From the NCBI RefSeq assembly GCF_002796975.1, contig NZ_PEKV01000009.1, positions 65,098-128,588 of the forward strand: a DNA stretch of 63,491 bases. The letters run 5' to 3'. A program made the translations under genes and the position numbers. This DNA is from Ferrovibrio sp. (GTDB lineage Bacteria > Pseudomonadota > Alphaproteobacteria > Ferrovibrionales > Ferrovibrionaceae). Every line of letters starts with the position of its first letter. Within the stretch, counting starts at the first letter, position 1. Shown here one piece after another: positions 34,301-43,010 of this stretch. The notes below the pieces were generated by a model. That model was given only the letters and a program-made list of their open reading frames with translations, had not been told where the DNA came from and made no database searches.

Positions 34301-34343
34301 CTATCCACAGGGCCCGATTCATGGCCCGATATGCTGTGGATAT
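34301..34343. promoter_or_regulatory. Inverted pair of DnaA-box-like 9-mers with internal direct repeat
   Basis: CTATCCACA (34301-34309) and TGTGGATAT (34335-34343) face each other; each differs from the DnaA box TTATCCACA by one base. Between them GGCCCGAT occurs twice (34311-34318 and 34323-34330). The pair lies in the 572-bp gene-free region between the nrdA and coiled-coil gene starts (33936-34507). That region otherwise holds the nrdA leader hairpin, the tentative NrdR box and an AT-richer stretch at 34186-34260 in which I see nothing further. Confidence 0.5.
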
Positions 34344-34507
34344 CCGGGCCGCGGGCAAGGCTGCGTTAACCATTGGGCCCCTAAATATTGTGTGCTACTG
34401 GCGCGCGTTTTCCGCCGCGCACCGGTCGTTGTGTGTTTCAATGCGGAAATGACGCGATCCGACCGGGCCTGGATACCGATTCCTGCGCCCCGACGGGGGA
34501 GGTTGCG

Positions 34508-37500
34508 ATGCTGATCAAACATCCGCGTGCCGATATGGCCGCCAATGCCGCGAAGTCGGCGAGCGAACAGGCGATTGGCGAGGCCGATACCCGCGCCGCT
34601 GCCCTGGTCGGCACGCCCATGCTGGAGCGCCGCCGCCTGATGATGGTGGGCATCGGCGCTGGCATCAGCCTGTTGTGGGTGCTGTTCTGCGCCACCTACA
34701 TCAACAATTCGATCGGCTGGACCAATCTGTGGCACGCGCTGCCGCATGAGATCGGTGCCTTCATCGCCGGCGTCGCTGCGCCGCTCGCCTTCCTCTGGCT
34801 GATGCTGCTCAACATGTGGCGCGGCATGGCGATCAAGCGCCAGTCCGCCGCCCTGCACGAACTGCTGCTTGATCTCAGCTACCCCACCCCGGAAGCCGAG
34901 CGCCGGGTTTCGGCCTTGGCAGGTGCGCTGCGCCGTCAGGCGCGTGAAATGGAAGAGGCTGCGCAGTCCGCCACCGCGCAGATCGCCACGCTCGGGGAGA
35001 CCATGGCCGGCCAGCAGCAGGAACTGCTGGCTGCCGCCACCGGCGCCCGTGAACAGGTCGCCCAGCAGGCGCGCCAGATCACCGGCACGTTGCACCAGTC
35101 GTCGCAGTCGCTGCTGTCGGCCGCCGAACAGGTCAACCGCGACCTCGATAATACCGTGAAGGGCCTCGCCGGCCGTTTCGAGGAGCAGAGCCGCGCGCTG
35201 GTCGATGCCGCCGACAAGGTTGGCAGTGAGATGAATTCCAAGGTCACCGGTCTGGGGCAGACTGTTTCGACCCAGGCGCAGGTGTTGCTGCAGGCTGCCG
35301 ATGTGATCGTGCGTGAGGTGGAAACCGCCCGCGGCATCTTCCAGGGCAAGGCCACCGAGATCGCCCGCATCACCTCGGCGATCCAGTTCCAGAATGAGCG
35401 CGTGGATGAGTTGTCGCGCCGCCATGGCGAGTTGATGGATCAGGCGGTCACCCGCGCGGCCGAAGTGGCGCAGCAGATTGCCGAGCAGCTCGAACACAAG
35501 ATCGTCGCACTGGAGCAGGCGGTTACCCGCGCCGGCGGCGAAGCCGGCCGTATCGGGCTCGGTTTTGCCGAAAGCGCACAGATCATCACCACTGCTGCCG
35601 AAGTCACGGTGGCGCGCGCCACCGCCGCCAGCGAGAGCTTCGGCCGCGAGAGCCTGACCTTCAGCAACGCCAGCCAGAAGGTGATCGACAACGCTGAAGC
35701 CGCTGGCACCGTGCTGCGCGAACGCGTGCGCGAGATCGAACATGCCACCGGCACTACGATCAGCCGCATCCGCGACATCGGTGAAACCATTCGCTCTGAG
35801 GTCGGCGCACTCGATGATCAGGGCGCCCGTGTGGCCGAACGCCTGCGTGTCTCCAGCGATGAGATGCGCACCCGCACCAATGCACTGGAACAGGCTGGCG
35901 CCGGCGCGACGCGCCAGGCCGATGCCTTTGCCGAGGCCGCGACACAGGCCGAACAGCGCCTCAAGCTCACCGGCGACCTTGTCCGCCATCAGGCGGATCA
36001 GCTCGGCTCGGCAGCCGAACTGGCCGACCAGCGCCTGGCCCAGGCTGGCGACGCGCTGCGTCGTGAAGGCGCCAGCATGACGCAGACCCTGCAGCAGATC
36101 GCCGACCGCGCCATGCGCGCCGGCGACGAACTGAAGCAGCGCGCCGATGTGCTGGATGAAACCGCCGGCCGTGCGCTCTCCAAGATAGGTGAGGCGGACG
36201 ACAGCATTCGTACCCGCATCGAGACGTTGGCCCAGTCGGGCCGCGACGCCACCGCGATGGCGGCGCAGGTGCAGGACACCATGCAGCAGGCCAATGCGCT
36301 GCTGGCCCAGGCGGCCCAACGCACCGACGACCAGATCGGTGCTGCCGGTGCGTTGCTACGCGGCCATGCCGAGCAGTTCGGCCTCACCATCGACGGCGTT
36401 GCCAAGCGCATCAACGAGACTGGTACGGCCGTACGCGACCAGGTGGATGGCCTGGACCAGGCTGCCGCCCGCACGGCGCAACGCCTGCGTTCGGCCGGCG
36501 AAAGTGCTGGTCAGGATGCCGTACAGTTGCAGGCCGCCGCCGAGCGCGCTTCGCAGCGCCTGCATCAGGTCAGCGAAACCGCGCAGGTTCAGTCTCATGC
36601 ACTCAGCGCCGCCGCCGAACGCGCGGCGATGGAGTCGCAGCTGGCCGGAAGCGCCGCGCAGGCGCGTGCCAAGGATCTGCAGGATCTGGCTGTCAATGTT
36701 GCCGAGGCGATGGCGACCCTGGCCGAACGCGCCACGGCGCAGACTTCGGCACTGCTGACCATGAGCGACAAGGCGCAGATCGAGGCGCAGGCGCTGAATG
36801 CCGCCGCCGAGAAGGCGACTGGCAGCATCAACACCGCAGGCGACACTGCACGCATCCGTTCGATCGAACTGGGCGATGCGGCCCAGAGCGTGGTCGATCG
36901 CACACTGGAACTGCGCAGCACCATCCACGAGCAGGCCGGCGCACTTACGTCGCTGTCGTCGGAGCTTACGCGTCAGGCCGAGAGCATCCGCGAGAATTTC
37001 CGCGGTCGCGTGCAGGAACTGGCCGAAGCCTCGGATGCGGCGATCCTCAAGACCGCCAATATCGGCGACAGCTTCCGCCGTCAGGCGACGGAAGTCGCCC
37101 GTGTGTCGGACGAAGCCGTCACCCGCGTCGAGCAGGTCGGCGCAACCTTCGATGCCCGTGCCCGCGAGATCAACCTCGCCGTGGGCAACGCTTCGGGCCG
37201 CATCGACGATGCCAGCGAAGTGCTGCGTAACCGCACGCGCGAACTGGCGAATATCGTCGAAGACGCGATGAAGCAGACCGATCGGATGAGCGACGGTTTC
37301 CGTCGCCAGGCCGACGAGGTCGATACCCGCGCTGCCCGTCTGTCGGAAAAAGTCACCGAGATCGGCGAACGCATGGCTCGCACCGGCACGGAATTCGGCG
37401 CTGTCACCGATCGCGCCACCGCGCGTGCCGCCGAGACCGCCGAGACGCTCGGCCAGCGCGCGCAGGAACTGGCCTCTGCTGCCGCCCGTGCCGCCAGCGA

Positions 37501-37978
37501 AGCGGCCTCTGCCGAAGCCAGCCTCAAGGCCGATGCCAAGGCACTGGCCGAAGCGGCGCGTACGGCGAGCGTGGAAGCAGAATCGTTGCGCAAGGCCACA
37601 CAGGCGCTACGCGGCGAGCAGTTCCTCAAGACCGCCGCCTTCATCACCGGCCACCTCAATTCGATGGCCATCGACATTTCGCGCTTGCTGAACCGCGACC
37701 TGTCGGAAGAACTGTGGCGCCGCTACTACAAGGGCGAGCGCGGCCTGTTCACCCGCAAGCTGATCGACCAGCGCGATCTCGACAAGATCCGCGGTAAGTA
37801 TCAGGAGAATGGCGAGTTCCGCGACTTCACCGACCGCTACGTGGCCGAATTCGAGCGCGTGCTGGCCGGTGCCAAGGGTGTGGAGCACGAGGAACTTCTG
37901 ACCTCGGCCTTCGTCACCGCCGATATCGGCAAGGTCTATCTGCTACTGCGCGAGGCGGTGGGCAAGTCGCGGCAGTAA
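34508..37978 (+). CDS. Membrane-anchored giant coiled-coil protein with 27 exact 25-residue repeats
   Basis: 1156 residues. Two N-terminal membrane segments (about 42-64 and 82-104) leave the rest in the cytoplasm. Residues 324-1026 parse into 27 units of exactly 25 residues, interrupted only by two 14-residue insertions (after units 6 and 17). Consensus: small/hydrophobic-Gly-acidic-x-hydrophobic-Arg at 1-6, then hydrophobic at about 9, 12, 16, 19 and 23, i.e. a 7+7+11 coiled-coil pattern. The final 130 residues form a different, globular-looking domain (LNRDLSEELWRRYYKGERGLFTRKL, then AFVTADIGKVYLLLREAVG). ATG 34508 follows GGGGGAGG. Architecture recalls polar scaffolds such as TipN (two TM plus coiled coil), but no homology is claimed. 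A 13-codon-spaced hydratase gene follows 15 bp later. Confidence 0.9.
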   Translation: MLIKHPRADMAANAAKSASEQAIGEADTRAAALVGTPMLERRRLMMVGIGAGISLLWVLFCATYINNSIGWTNLWHALPHEIGAFIAGVAAPLAFLWLMLLNMWRGMAIKRQSAALHELLLDLSYPTPEAERRVSALAGALRRQAREMEEAAQSATAQIATLGETMAGQQQELLAAATGAREQVAQQARQITGTLHQSSQSLLSAAEQVNRDLDNTVKGLAGRFEEQSRALVDAADKVGSEMNSKVTGLGQTVSTQAQVLLQAADVIVREVETARGIFQGKATEIARITSAIQFQNERVDELSRRHGELMDQAVTRAAEVAQQIAEQLEHKIVALEQAVTRAGGEAGRIGLGFAESAQIITTAAEVTVARATAASESFGRESLTFSNASQKVIDNAEAAGTVLRERVREIEHATGTTISRIRDIGETIRSEVGALDDQGARVAERLRVSSDEMRTRTNALEQAGAGATRQADAFAEAATQAEQRLKLTGDLVRHQADQLGSAAELADQRLAQAGDALRREGASMTQTLQQIADRAMRAGDELKQRADVLDETAGRALSKIGEADDSIRTRIETLAQSGRDATAMAAQVQDTMQQANALLAQAAQRTDDQIGAAGALLRGHAEQFGLTIDGVAKRINETGTAVRDQVDGLDQAAARTAQRLRSAGESAGQDAVQLQAAAERASQRLHQVSETAQVQSHALSAAAERAAMESQLAGSAAQARAKDLQDLAVNVAEAMATLAERATAQTSALLTMSDKAQIEAQALNAAAEKATGSINTAGDTARIRSIELGDAAQSVVDRTLELRSTIHEQAGALTSLSSELTRQAESIRENFRGRVQELAEASDAAILKTANIGDSFRRQATEVARVSDEAVTRVEQVGATFDARAREINLAVGNASGRIDDASEVLRNRTRELANIVEDAMKQTDRMSDGFRRQADEVDTRAARLSEKVTEIGERMARTGTEFGAVTDRATARAAETAETLGQRAQELASAAARAASEAASAEASLKADAKALAEAARTASVEAESLRKATQALRGEQFLKTAAFITGHLNSMAIDISRLLNRDLSEELWRRYYKGERGLFTRKLIDQRDLDKIRGKYQENGEFRDFTDRYVAEFERVLAGAKGVEHEELLTSAFVTADIGKVYLLLREAVGKSRQ

Positions 37979-37993
37979 CGCTATGCTGTCGGT

Positions 37994-38857
37994 ATGGCCG
38001 ACAAGACATCGCTGAAAGATTGGATCGGCGGCCAGGAAGAGGTCGCCGATCTTTTTTTACCCGAACGCAGCCAGGCTCTGGCCCGCGCGCTCGATCAACC
38101 CGACGAGAGCCTAACCGAAGGCGCGCCGTTGCCGCCGTTGCGCCACTGGCTGCATTTTTGGCAGCTGGCACCGCGCGCAAAACTCGGCCGCGACGGCCAT
38201 CCGGCGCTGGGCAGTTTCCTGCCCGATGTGAGCAAATTCTGGGGCGGCAGCCAGACGCGGCGCATGTGGGCCGGCAGTCGCATCGAATTCCATCGTCCGC
38301 TGCTGCTCGGTATGCCAACGCGCCGACTTTCGACGATTGAGTCGGTGGAAGAGAAAAGTGGTCGCAGTGGTCGGCTGGTGTTTGTTACCGTACGGCACGA
38401 CATCTTCGATGCCGATACCGTCGCAGTGACGGACCGGCATGACATCGTCTATCGCGAAGAAGTTTCCGGCACGGCTATGCCGGAGCCGGATACCGCCTCT
38501 GGCGACTATCAGTGGGTGTCGCGCTTCACGGCCGATCCGGTGTTGCTGTTCCGCTATTCGGCGCTGACCTACAACGGTCACCGCATCCATTACGACCGCG
38601 ACTATGCGCGCGATGTCGAAGGCTATCGCGGCCTGATCGTGCATGGTCCGCTGCTGGCGACTTTACTGGTCGATTTCGCTCTCAGCCTGCGGCCAGGCCA
38701 GGTGCTGCAGAAATTCAAGTTCCGGGGCCGTCGCCCGGTGATCGACGGCCAGCCGTTTCAATTGCGTGCGAGAACTGCTCATGACGGTTCGCTCGCGCTG
38801 TGGATCGCCGATGCTGACGATGCTCTGGCGATGACAGCGGAAGCGGAGTTCGCCTAG
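37994..38857 (+). CDS. MaoC/mesaconyl-C4-CoA hydratase-like double-hotdog protein
   Basis: 287 residues with an N-terminal FAS1-type dehydratase half (LPPLRHWLHFWQLAPRAKLGRDGHPALG, GSRIEFHRPLLLG) and a C-terminal MaoC half with the catalytic Asp/His region LFRYSALTYNGHRIHYDRDYA and HGPLLATLLVDFA. This arrangement is that of mesaconyl-C4-CoA hydratase and related HTD2-type hydratases, which act on acyl-CoA or acyl-ACP thioesters. It starts 15 bp after the coiled-coil gene, so it is probably cotranscribed, though no functional link is apparent. Confidence 0.85.
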   Translation: MADKTSLKDWIGGQEEVADLFLPERSQALARALDQPDESLTEGAPLPPLRHWLHFWQLAPRAKLGRDGHPALGSFLPDVSKFWGGSQTRRMWAGSRIEFHRPLLLGMPTRRLSTIESVEEKSGRSGRLVFVTVRHDIFDADTVAVTDRHDIVYREEVSGTAMPEPDTASGDYQWVSRFTADPVLLFRYSALTYNGHRIHYDRDYARDVEGYRGLIVHGPLLATLLVDFALSLRPGQVLQKFKFRGRRPVIDGQPFQLRARTAHDGSLALWIADADDALAMTAEAEFA

Positions 38858-38994
38858 GTTTGAACACTAACCCTTCCGTCATGGTCGAGGGTGTCCCGGC
38901 CATGGCGCATTTTTTTACTCATCACCTTAAGACATCGAACACTCGCAGTTCGCGGCGCTATTCGCATCACCGCCGCCCGCCACCTTCTTAAGTG

Positions 38995-40431
38995 CTACTG
39001 AGACGGCGCGACAATCTTGCGGCCGCGCCGGCGCGGCGCGGTCAGCTTGGCGACGTCGAGGATGTCGTCGAGCTGGGTTTCGGTGAGCCATTCCTTCTCG
39101 ATGCAGAGTTCGCGTACGGTACGGCCGGTCTTGAGTGCCTCCTTGGCAAGCCATGCGGATTTCTCGTAACCGATATAGGGATTGAGCGCAGTGACGATGC
39201 CAACACTGGCTTCGACATGGCGCTTTGCCTGATCGACGTTGGCCTGGATTCCTGAGACGCATTTCTCAGCCAGTGTGCGTGCGGCCCGCGACAGTAGCTG
39301 CATCGACGACAGCGTGTTGTAGACGATCAGCGGTTCCATCACATTCAGCTGCAATTGCCCTGCCTCGGCAGCCATGGTGATGGCCATATCCTTGCCGATC
39401 ACCTGGAAGCAGACCTGGTTGACCACTTCGGGGATCACCGGGTTGACCTTGCCCGGCATGATCGACGAGCCCGGCTGCATGGGCGGCAGCGAGATTTCGC
39501 CGAAGCCGCCGCGTGGGCCCGACGACAGCAGGCGCAGATCATTGGCGATCTTCGACAGTTTCACGGCGATGCGCTTCAGCATGCCCGAATACAGGACGAA
39601 GGCGCCCATATCCCAGCTTGCCTCAATCAGGTTGGCGGCACGTACCATCTCGATACCGCTGATTCGCCCGAGTTCTTCGATGGCCAGGTTGGAATATTCC
39701 GGTTCCGTGTTGATGCCGGTGCCCACCGCCGTGCCGCCCAGGTTGATCTCGCGGAACAGCTTGACGATCTCGTCGCCGCGAGCGACATCTTCCTTGATAT
39801 TGATGGCAAAGGCCTCGAATTCCTGGCCCAGCGTCATCGGCACCGCATCCTGCAGCTGGGTGCGGCCCAGTTTGATGATGTCGGCGAATTCGACGCCGCG
39901 CTGGCGGAATTCGTAGGCGAGACCGTCCAGTGCCTTCATCAGTTCGGCATGACTGAGGATCACGCCTAGACGCACGGCCGTCGGGTAGACGTCGTTGGTC
40001 GATTGCGACAGGTTGACATCGTCGTTGGGGTGCAGGTGCTGGTATTCGCCTTTATGGAAACCCAGCAGTTCCAGGCCGCGATTGGCCACCACCTCGTTGA
40101 CATTCATGTTGGTCGAGGTTCCCGCGCCACCCTGAAACACGTCGATGGTGAACCATTCGTGCAGCTTCCCCTCGATCAGCTCGTCGCAGGCTTTCGAGAT
40201 GCCCTTGTATTTCTCGGGCTCCAGATAGCCGAGCTTCTTGTTGGCGGCGGCGCAGGCCTTTTTCACCATGCCAAAGGCGCGGATCAGGTTCGGGTAATGA
40301 TTGATGCTGATGCCCGAGATGTGGAAGTTGTCGATCGCGCGCTGCGTCTGGATGCCGAAATAGGCGCCGGCCGGAATAGCCATCTCGCCGAGCGAGTCAT
40401 GCTCGGTGCGGGTTGCCGGTTCGCTGCTCAT
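38995..40431 (-). CDS. aspA: Aspartate ammonia-lyase
   Basis: Homotetrameric fumarase/aspartase superfamily enzyme converting L-aspartate to fumarate and ammonia. 478 residues. Seen: EHDSLGEMAIPAGAYFGIQTQRA at the N-terminus, GGAGTSTNMNVNEVVANR, HPNDDVNLSQSTNDVYPTA, GRTQLQDAVPMTLGQE, and the superfamily signature GSSIMPGKVNPVIPEVVNQV (Ser loop). These side positions favour aspartase over class II fumarase. ATG 40431 was preferred over 40446 because CAGAGG precedes it. Two palindromes lie 90-135 bp upstream. Confidence 0.92.
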   Translation of the reverse strand: MSSEPATRTEHDSLGEMAIPAGAYFGIQTQRAIDNFHISGISINHYPNLIRAFGMVKKACAAANKKLGYLEPEKYKGISKACDELIEGKLHEWFTIDVFQGGAGTSTNMNVNEVVANRGLELLGFHKGEYQHLHPNDDVNLSQSTNDVYPTAVRLGVILSHAELMKALDGLAYEFRQRGVEFADIIKLGRTQLQDAVPMTLGQEFEAFAINIKEDVARGDEIVKLFREINLGGTAVGTGINTEPEYSNLAIEELGRISGIEMVRAANLIEASWDMGAFVLYSGMLKRIAVKLSKIANDLRLLSSGPRGGFGEISLPPMQPGSSIMPGKVNPVIPEVVNQVCFQVIGKDMAITMAAEAGQLQLNVMEPLIVYNTLSSMQLLSRAARTLAEKCVSGIQANVDQAKRHVEASVGIVTALNPYIGYEKSAWLAKEALKTGRTVRELCIEKEWLTETQLDDILDVAKLTAPRRRGRKIVAPSQ

Positions 40432-40520
40432 CTTTTGCCTCTGCATTGCGTGAATGGGCGATTATCGAACGCCGCCATTCTGCCCTGCCGCTACGTCAAT
40501 GCGAAGTCTTCGGCAAAGTA

Positions 40521-40567
40521 TATTTCATTGAAATACTTACAGTTTCCCATGCAACTATTGCATGGGA
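40521..40567 (-). promoter_or_regulatory. Two perfect inverted repeats upstream of aspA
   Basis: TATTTC-att-GAAATA (40521-40535) and TCCCATGCAA-cta-TTGCATGGGA (40545-40567). The second has 10-bp perfect arms. They lie 90-136 bp upstream of the aspA start in an AT-rich stretch unlike its surroundings, and neither is followed by a U-tract on the minus strand, so operators for aspA are more likely than a terminator for the SDR gene. Confidence 0.6.
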
Positions 40568-40613
40568 TCATATCATTTCGGCTTATCGTACACGTTGGTT
40601 CGGATGCAACGGC

Positions 40614-41492
40614 CTACACTGTGCGCTGGGCTTTATCTTTCGCATTGGTCGCTGCGATGTTGGCACGGATTTCCTGCCATTCGGCATCGGACAGGTCGGT
40701 CAAAGCACCAAAGCCACCTGCAGTATTGAGCCACTGCCCGCCGTCGATGGCGATCACTTCACCAGTGACGTAGCCGGCTTCATCAGCCAGCAGGAAAGCG
40801 GCGAGATTGGCCAGTTCCGGCAGATCGCCGACGCGGCGCATCGGGATAGCGCTGATCATACGCTTCTCCAGCGCCTCGGTCGGCGCCAGCCGTTTGGTCA
40901 TGCCTTCGGTCGGGAAGGGGCCGGGGGCGATTGCGTTGAGGCGGATGCCCTTCGGCCCCCATTCCACCGCCAGCGATTGCGTCATCGCCGCAATGCCGGC
41001 TTTCGACATAGCCGACGGCACCACGAAAGCCGAGCCGGTCCAGACCCAGGTGGTGACGATTGACACCACGCTGCCGCCGCGTTTTGCCGCGATCCAGCGT
41101 TTGCCGACCGCCTGCGTCACATAAAAGCTGCCATGCAGCACGATATTGGCGATGGCATCGAAGCCGCGCGGGCTCAAATCCTCGCTACGAGAGATGAAGT
41201 TGCCGGCGGCGTTATTCACCAGGCCATCAAGGGGGCCGTGTGTCCGCCAGATGGTCTCGACCATCTCATCCACCGCCTGCGCCACGCGGATATCGCAGGC
41301 ATGCGCGTGGATCGCACCGCCAGTCCCGGCGGCCAGTTCCCGTGCAGTCTCCTGCAGCACACCTTCGCGCCGGCCGCAGATATGCAGTTCGGCACCCAGT
41401 TCCATCAGGCGGCGGGCCATTGCCTTGCCAAGGCCGGTGCCCCCACCGGTGATCAGGATGCGCTTGTCCTTGAACAGATCATTGCGAAACAT
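40614..41492 (-). CDS. SDR-family oxidoreductase of the 2,4-dienoyl-CoA reductase type
   Basis: 292-residue Rossmann-fold protein. Seen: ILITGGGTGLGKAMARRL, HICGRR (NADPH-type Arg), the VNNAAGNF motif, and the DECR-like segment TTWVWTGSAFVVPSAMSKAG, where the canonical YxxxK is SxxxK: Lys is kept, Tyr is missing. This is normal for peroxisomal/bacterial 2,4-dienoyl-CoA reductases, which reduce unsaturated acyl-CoA intermediates of beta-oxidation. Divergent from the next SDR gene with 67 bp between starts. Confidence 0.85.
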   Translation of the reverse strand: MFRNDLFKDKRILITGGGTGLGKAMARRLMELGAELHICGRREGVLQETARELAAGTGGAIHAHACDIRVAQAVDEMVETIWRTHGPLDGLVNNAAGNFISRSEDLSPRGFDAIANIVLHGSFYVTQAVGKRWIAAKRGGSVVSIVTTWVWTGSAFVVPSAMSKAGIAAMTQSLAVEWGPKGIRLNAIAPGPFPTEGMTKRLAPTEALEKRMISAIPMRRVGDLPELANLAAFLLADEAGYVTGEVIAIDGGQWLNTAGGFGALTDLSDAEWQEIRANIAATNAKDKAQRTV

Positions 41493-41559
41493 GCTGCCTC
41501 CCTTATCCTGTTGCGGGCAAGTTTAGCAGGCGTCAGGCAGGGCGCCATCTGGAGGACAC

Positions 41560-42333
41560 ATGGATTTGCAGCTCAAAGGCAAGGTGGCCGTTGTTACCGG
41601 CGCGAGCAAAGGCATCGGCCGCGCGATTGCCGAGGGACTTGCGGCAGAAGGTATGAAGCTGGTGCTGGTCGCCCGCTCGGCCGATCTGCTGCAGGAACTT
41701 GCCAAATCCCTGCCGACCGAGAGCCTGGCTCAGGCGGTCGATCTGCGCGATGCGGCGGTGCCGGCGCAGGTGGTGGCCGCGGCAGTAAAGACATTCGGTG
41801 GAATCGACCTCGTGGTGAACAATGCCGGCGCCACCAAGCGCGGGGATTTCCTTCAACTCACCGACGACGACTGGGCAGATGGTTATGCGCTGAAGTTCTT
41901 TGGCGCCATGCGGCTGAGCCGCGCGGCCTGGCCGCATCTGATGACGAGGCAGGGCAGCATTATCAGCATCATCGGCATCGGCGGCCGGACCGGCCAGGCG
42001 GAATTCGCCATTGGCGGTTCGGTCAATGCCGCGTCGATGAACCTCACAAAGGTACTGGCTGATCGTGGTGTCACCGACGGCGTACGCGTCAATGCCATCA
42101 ATCCCGGCGCCATCGCCACCGAGCGCCTGCAGGTTCGGATTCGAAACTTTGCCAAGGAGCAGGGGATTTCCGAGGCGGAAGCTGCGGTGAAGCTGCCACG
42201 CAGCATGGGTATCGCCCGATTCGGCGAACCCGCAGAGATTGCCCAGACAGTGGCTTTCCTCGCCTCATCCCAGGCTGCCTATTTGCAGGGTGCTGTGATC
42301 GACGTCGATGGCGGGCAGACCCGCACATTGTAG
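41560..42333 (+). CDS. Degenerate SDR-family protein lacking catalytic Tyr and Lys
   Basis: 257 residues with an intact cofactor end (VAVVTGASKGIGRAIAEGL, VARS, NNAGA) and the C-terminal INPGAIATERL and DVDGGQTRTL. At the active site the usual Y-x3-K is GGSVNAAS: Gly152 and Asn156 replace Tyr and Lys. The surrounding sequence is otherwise well conserved, so this looks like a family trait rather than a damaged gene. It may bind NAD(P) without standard dehydrogenase chemistry. GGAGG lies 4 nt before the ATG. Confidence 0.85.
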   Translation: MDLQLKGKVAVVTGASKGIGRAIAEGLAAEGMKLVLVARSADLLQELAKSLPTESLAQAVDLRDAAVPAQVVAAAVKTFGGIDLVVNNAGATKRGDFLQLTDDDWADGYALKFFGAMRLSRAAWPHLMTRQGSIISIIGIGGRTGQAEFAIGGSVNAASMNLTKVLADRGVTDGVRVNAINPGAIATERLQVRIRNFAKEQGISEAEAAVKLPRSMGIARFGEPAEIAQTVAFLASSQAAYLQGAVIDVDGGQTRTL

Positions 42334-42455
42334 CGGCAACAGCCCGTCGGCTGCTGTCGGGGCGACAGAATGCCCATTGATTTTTGCCAGCGGGAATGCC
42401 ACTCCGGAACGGCGTGATACATGTGTAACCATCGCGCTGTATCGGACGGGGGTGA

Positions 42456-43010
42456 GTGTTGCAGGGTTGGATACAGGCTGAGCGCGCGCAGCTGTGGTTG
42501 GCGCTGCTGGTGGCCGGAATTCTGGCTGTTTCGGCGACGGCTGGCCATGCGGCTGAGCCACTTCCGGTTCCGCGTGGCGAAGTCCTGCTCACCGTGGGTG
42601 GCGCCATCGGTCGTGGCAATGCGCAGGACGCCGCAGGCCGATCGGAAGCACGGTTCGATCGCGCCATGCTGGAACAGATCGGCCTTATCGAAGTGAACAC
42701 CGCGACGCCGTGGCATAGTGGCGTCATGCATTTCGAGGGCGTTCCGCTGCGAGCGGTGCTCGCCACGGTAGAGGCGCGTGGCAGCAACCTGCTTGCTACG
42801 GCGCATAACGAGTATTCCGCCACGCTGCCGGTTTCTGATACAGCCCGCCATGACGTGATCCTCGCCATGAAGCTGAATGGCGAAGCAATGACACTGCGCG
42901 ATAAGGGACCGCTATTCATCGTCTATCCGTTCGACAGTGACAAGGCGCTGCAAACGGACATGACCTATATCCGCTCAGTCTGGCAACTCCGCCGCATAGA
43001 CGTCCACTGA
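42456..43010 (+). CDS. Periplasmic molybdopterin-oxidoreductase-fold protein without cysteines
   Basis: 184 residues starting at GTG 42456 (GGGGGTGAG just upstream). Residues about 10-32 form an export signal ending in GHAAEP. The rest matches the sulfite-oxidase-type fold (Oxidored_molyb): VLLTVGGAIGR, ALMLEQIG-like FDRAMLEQIG, and TPWHSGVMHFEGVPLRAVLA. The Mo-ligating Cys is absent; the protein contains no Cys at all, so it cannot bind molybdenum in the usual way. Its stop overlaps the histidine kinase ATG (TGATG), suggesting it is the periplasmic sensory partner of that kinase. Confidence 0.8.
   Translation: MLQGWIQAERAQLWLALLVAGILAVSATAGHAAEPLPVPRGEVLLTVGGAIGRGNAQDAAGRSEARFDRAMLEQIGLIEVNTATPWHSGVMHFEGVPLRAVLATVEARGSNLLATAHNEYSATLPVSDTARHDVILAMKLNGEAMTLRDKGPLFIVYPFDSDKALQTDMTYIRSVWQLRRIDVH

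Noticed and set aside
34186-34507. Possible replication origin because of the DnaA-like pair
   Set aside because: Only two near-matches, no AT-rich unwinding element of note, and no dnaA, gidA, parAB or hemE-type neighbours.
34319-36319. 666-codon minus-strand open frame opposite the coiled-coil gene
   Set aside because: Its Leu/His/Gly-rich repeats mirror the codon bias of the plus-strand repeats; it would overlap the DnaA-like region and has no recognisable domain.
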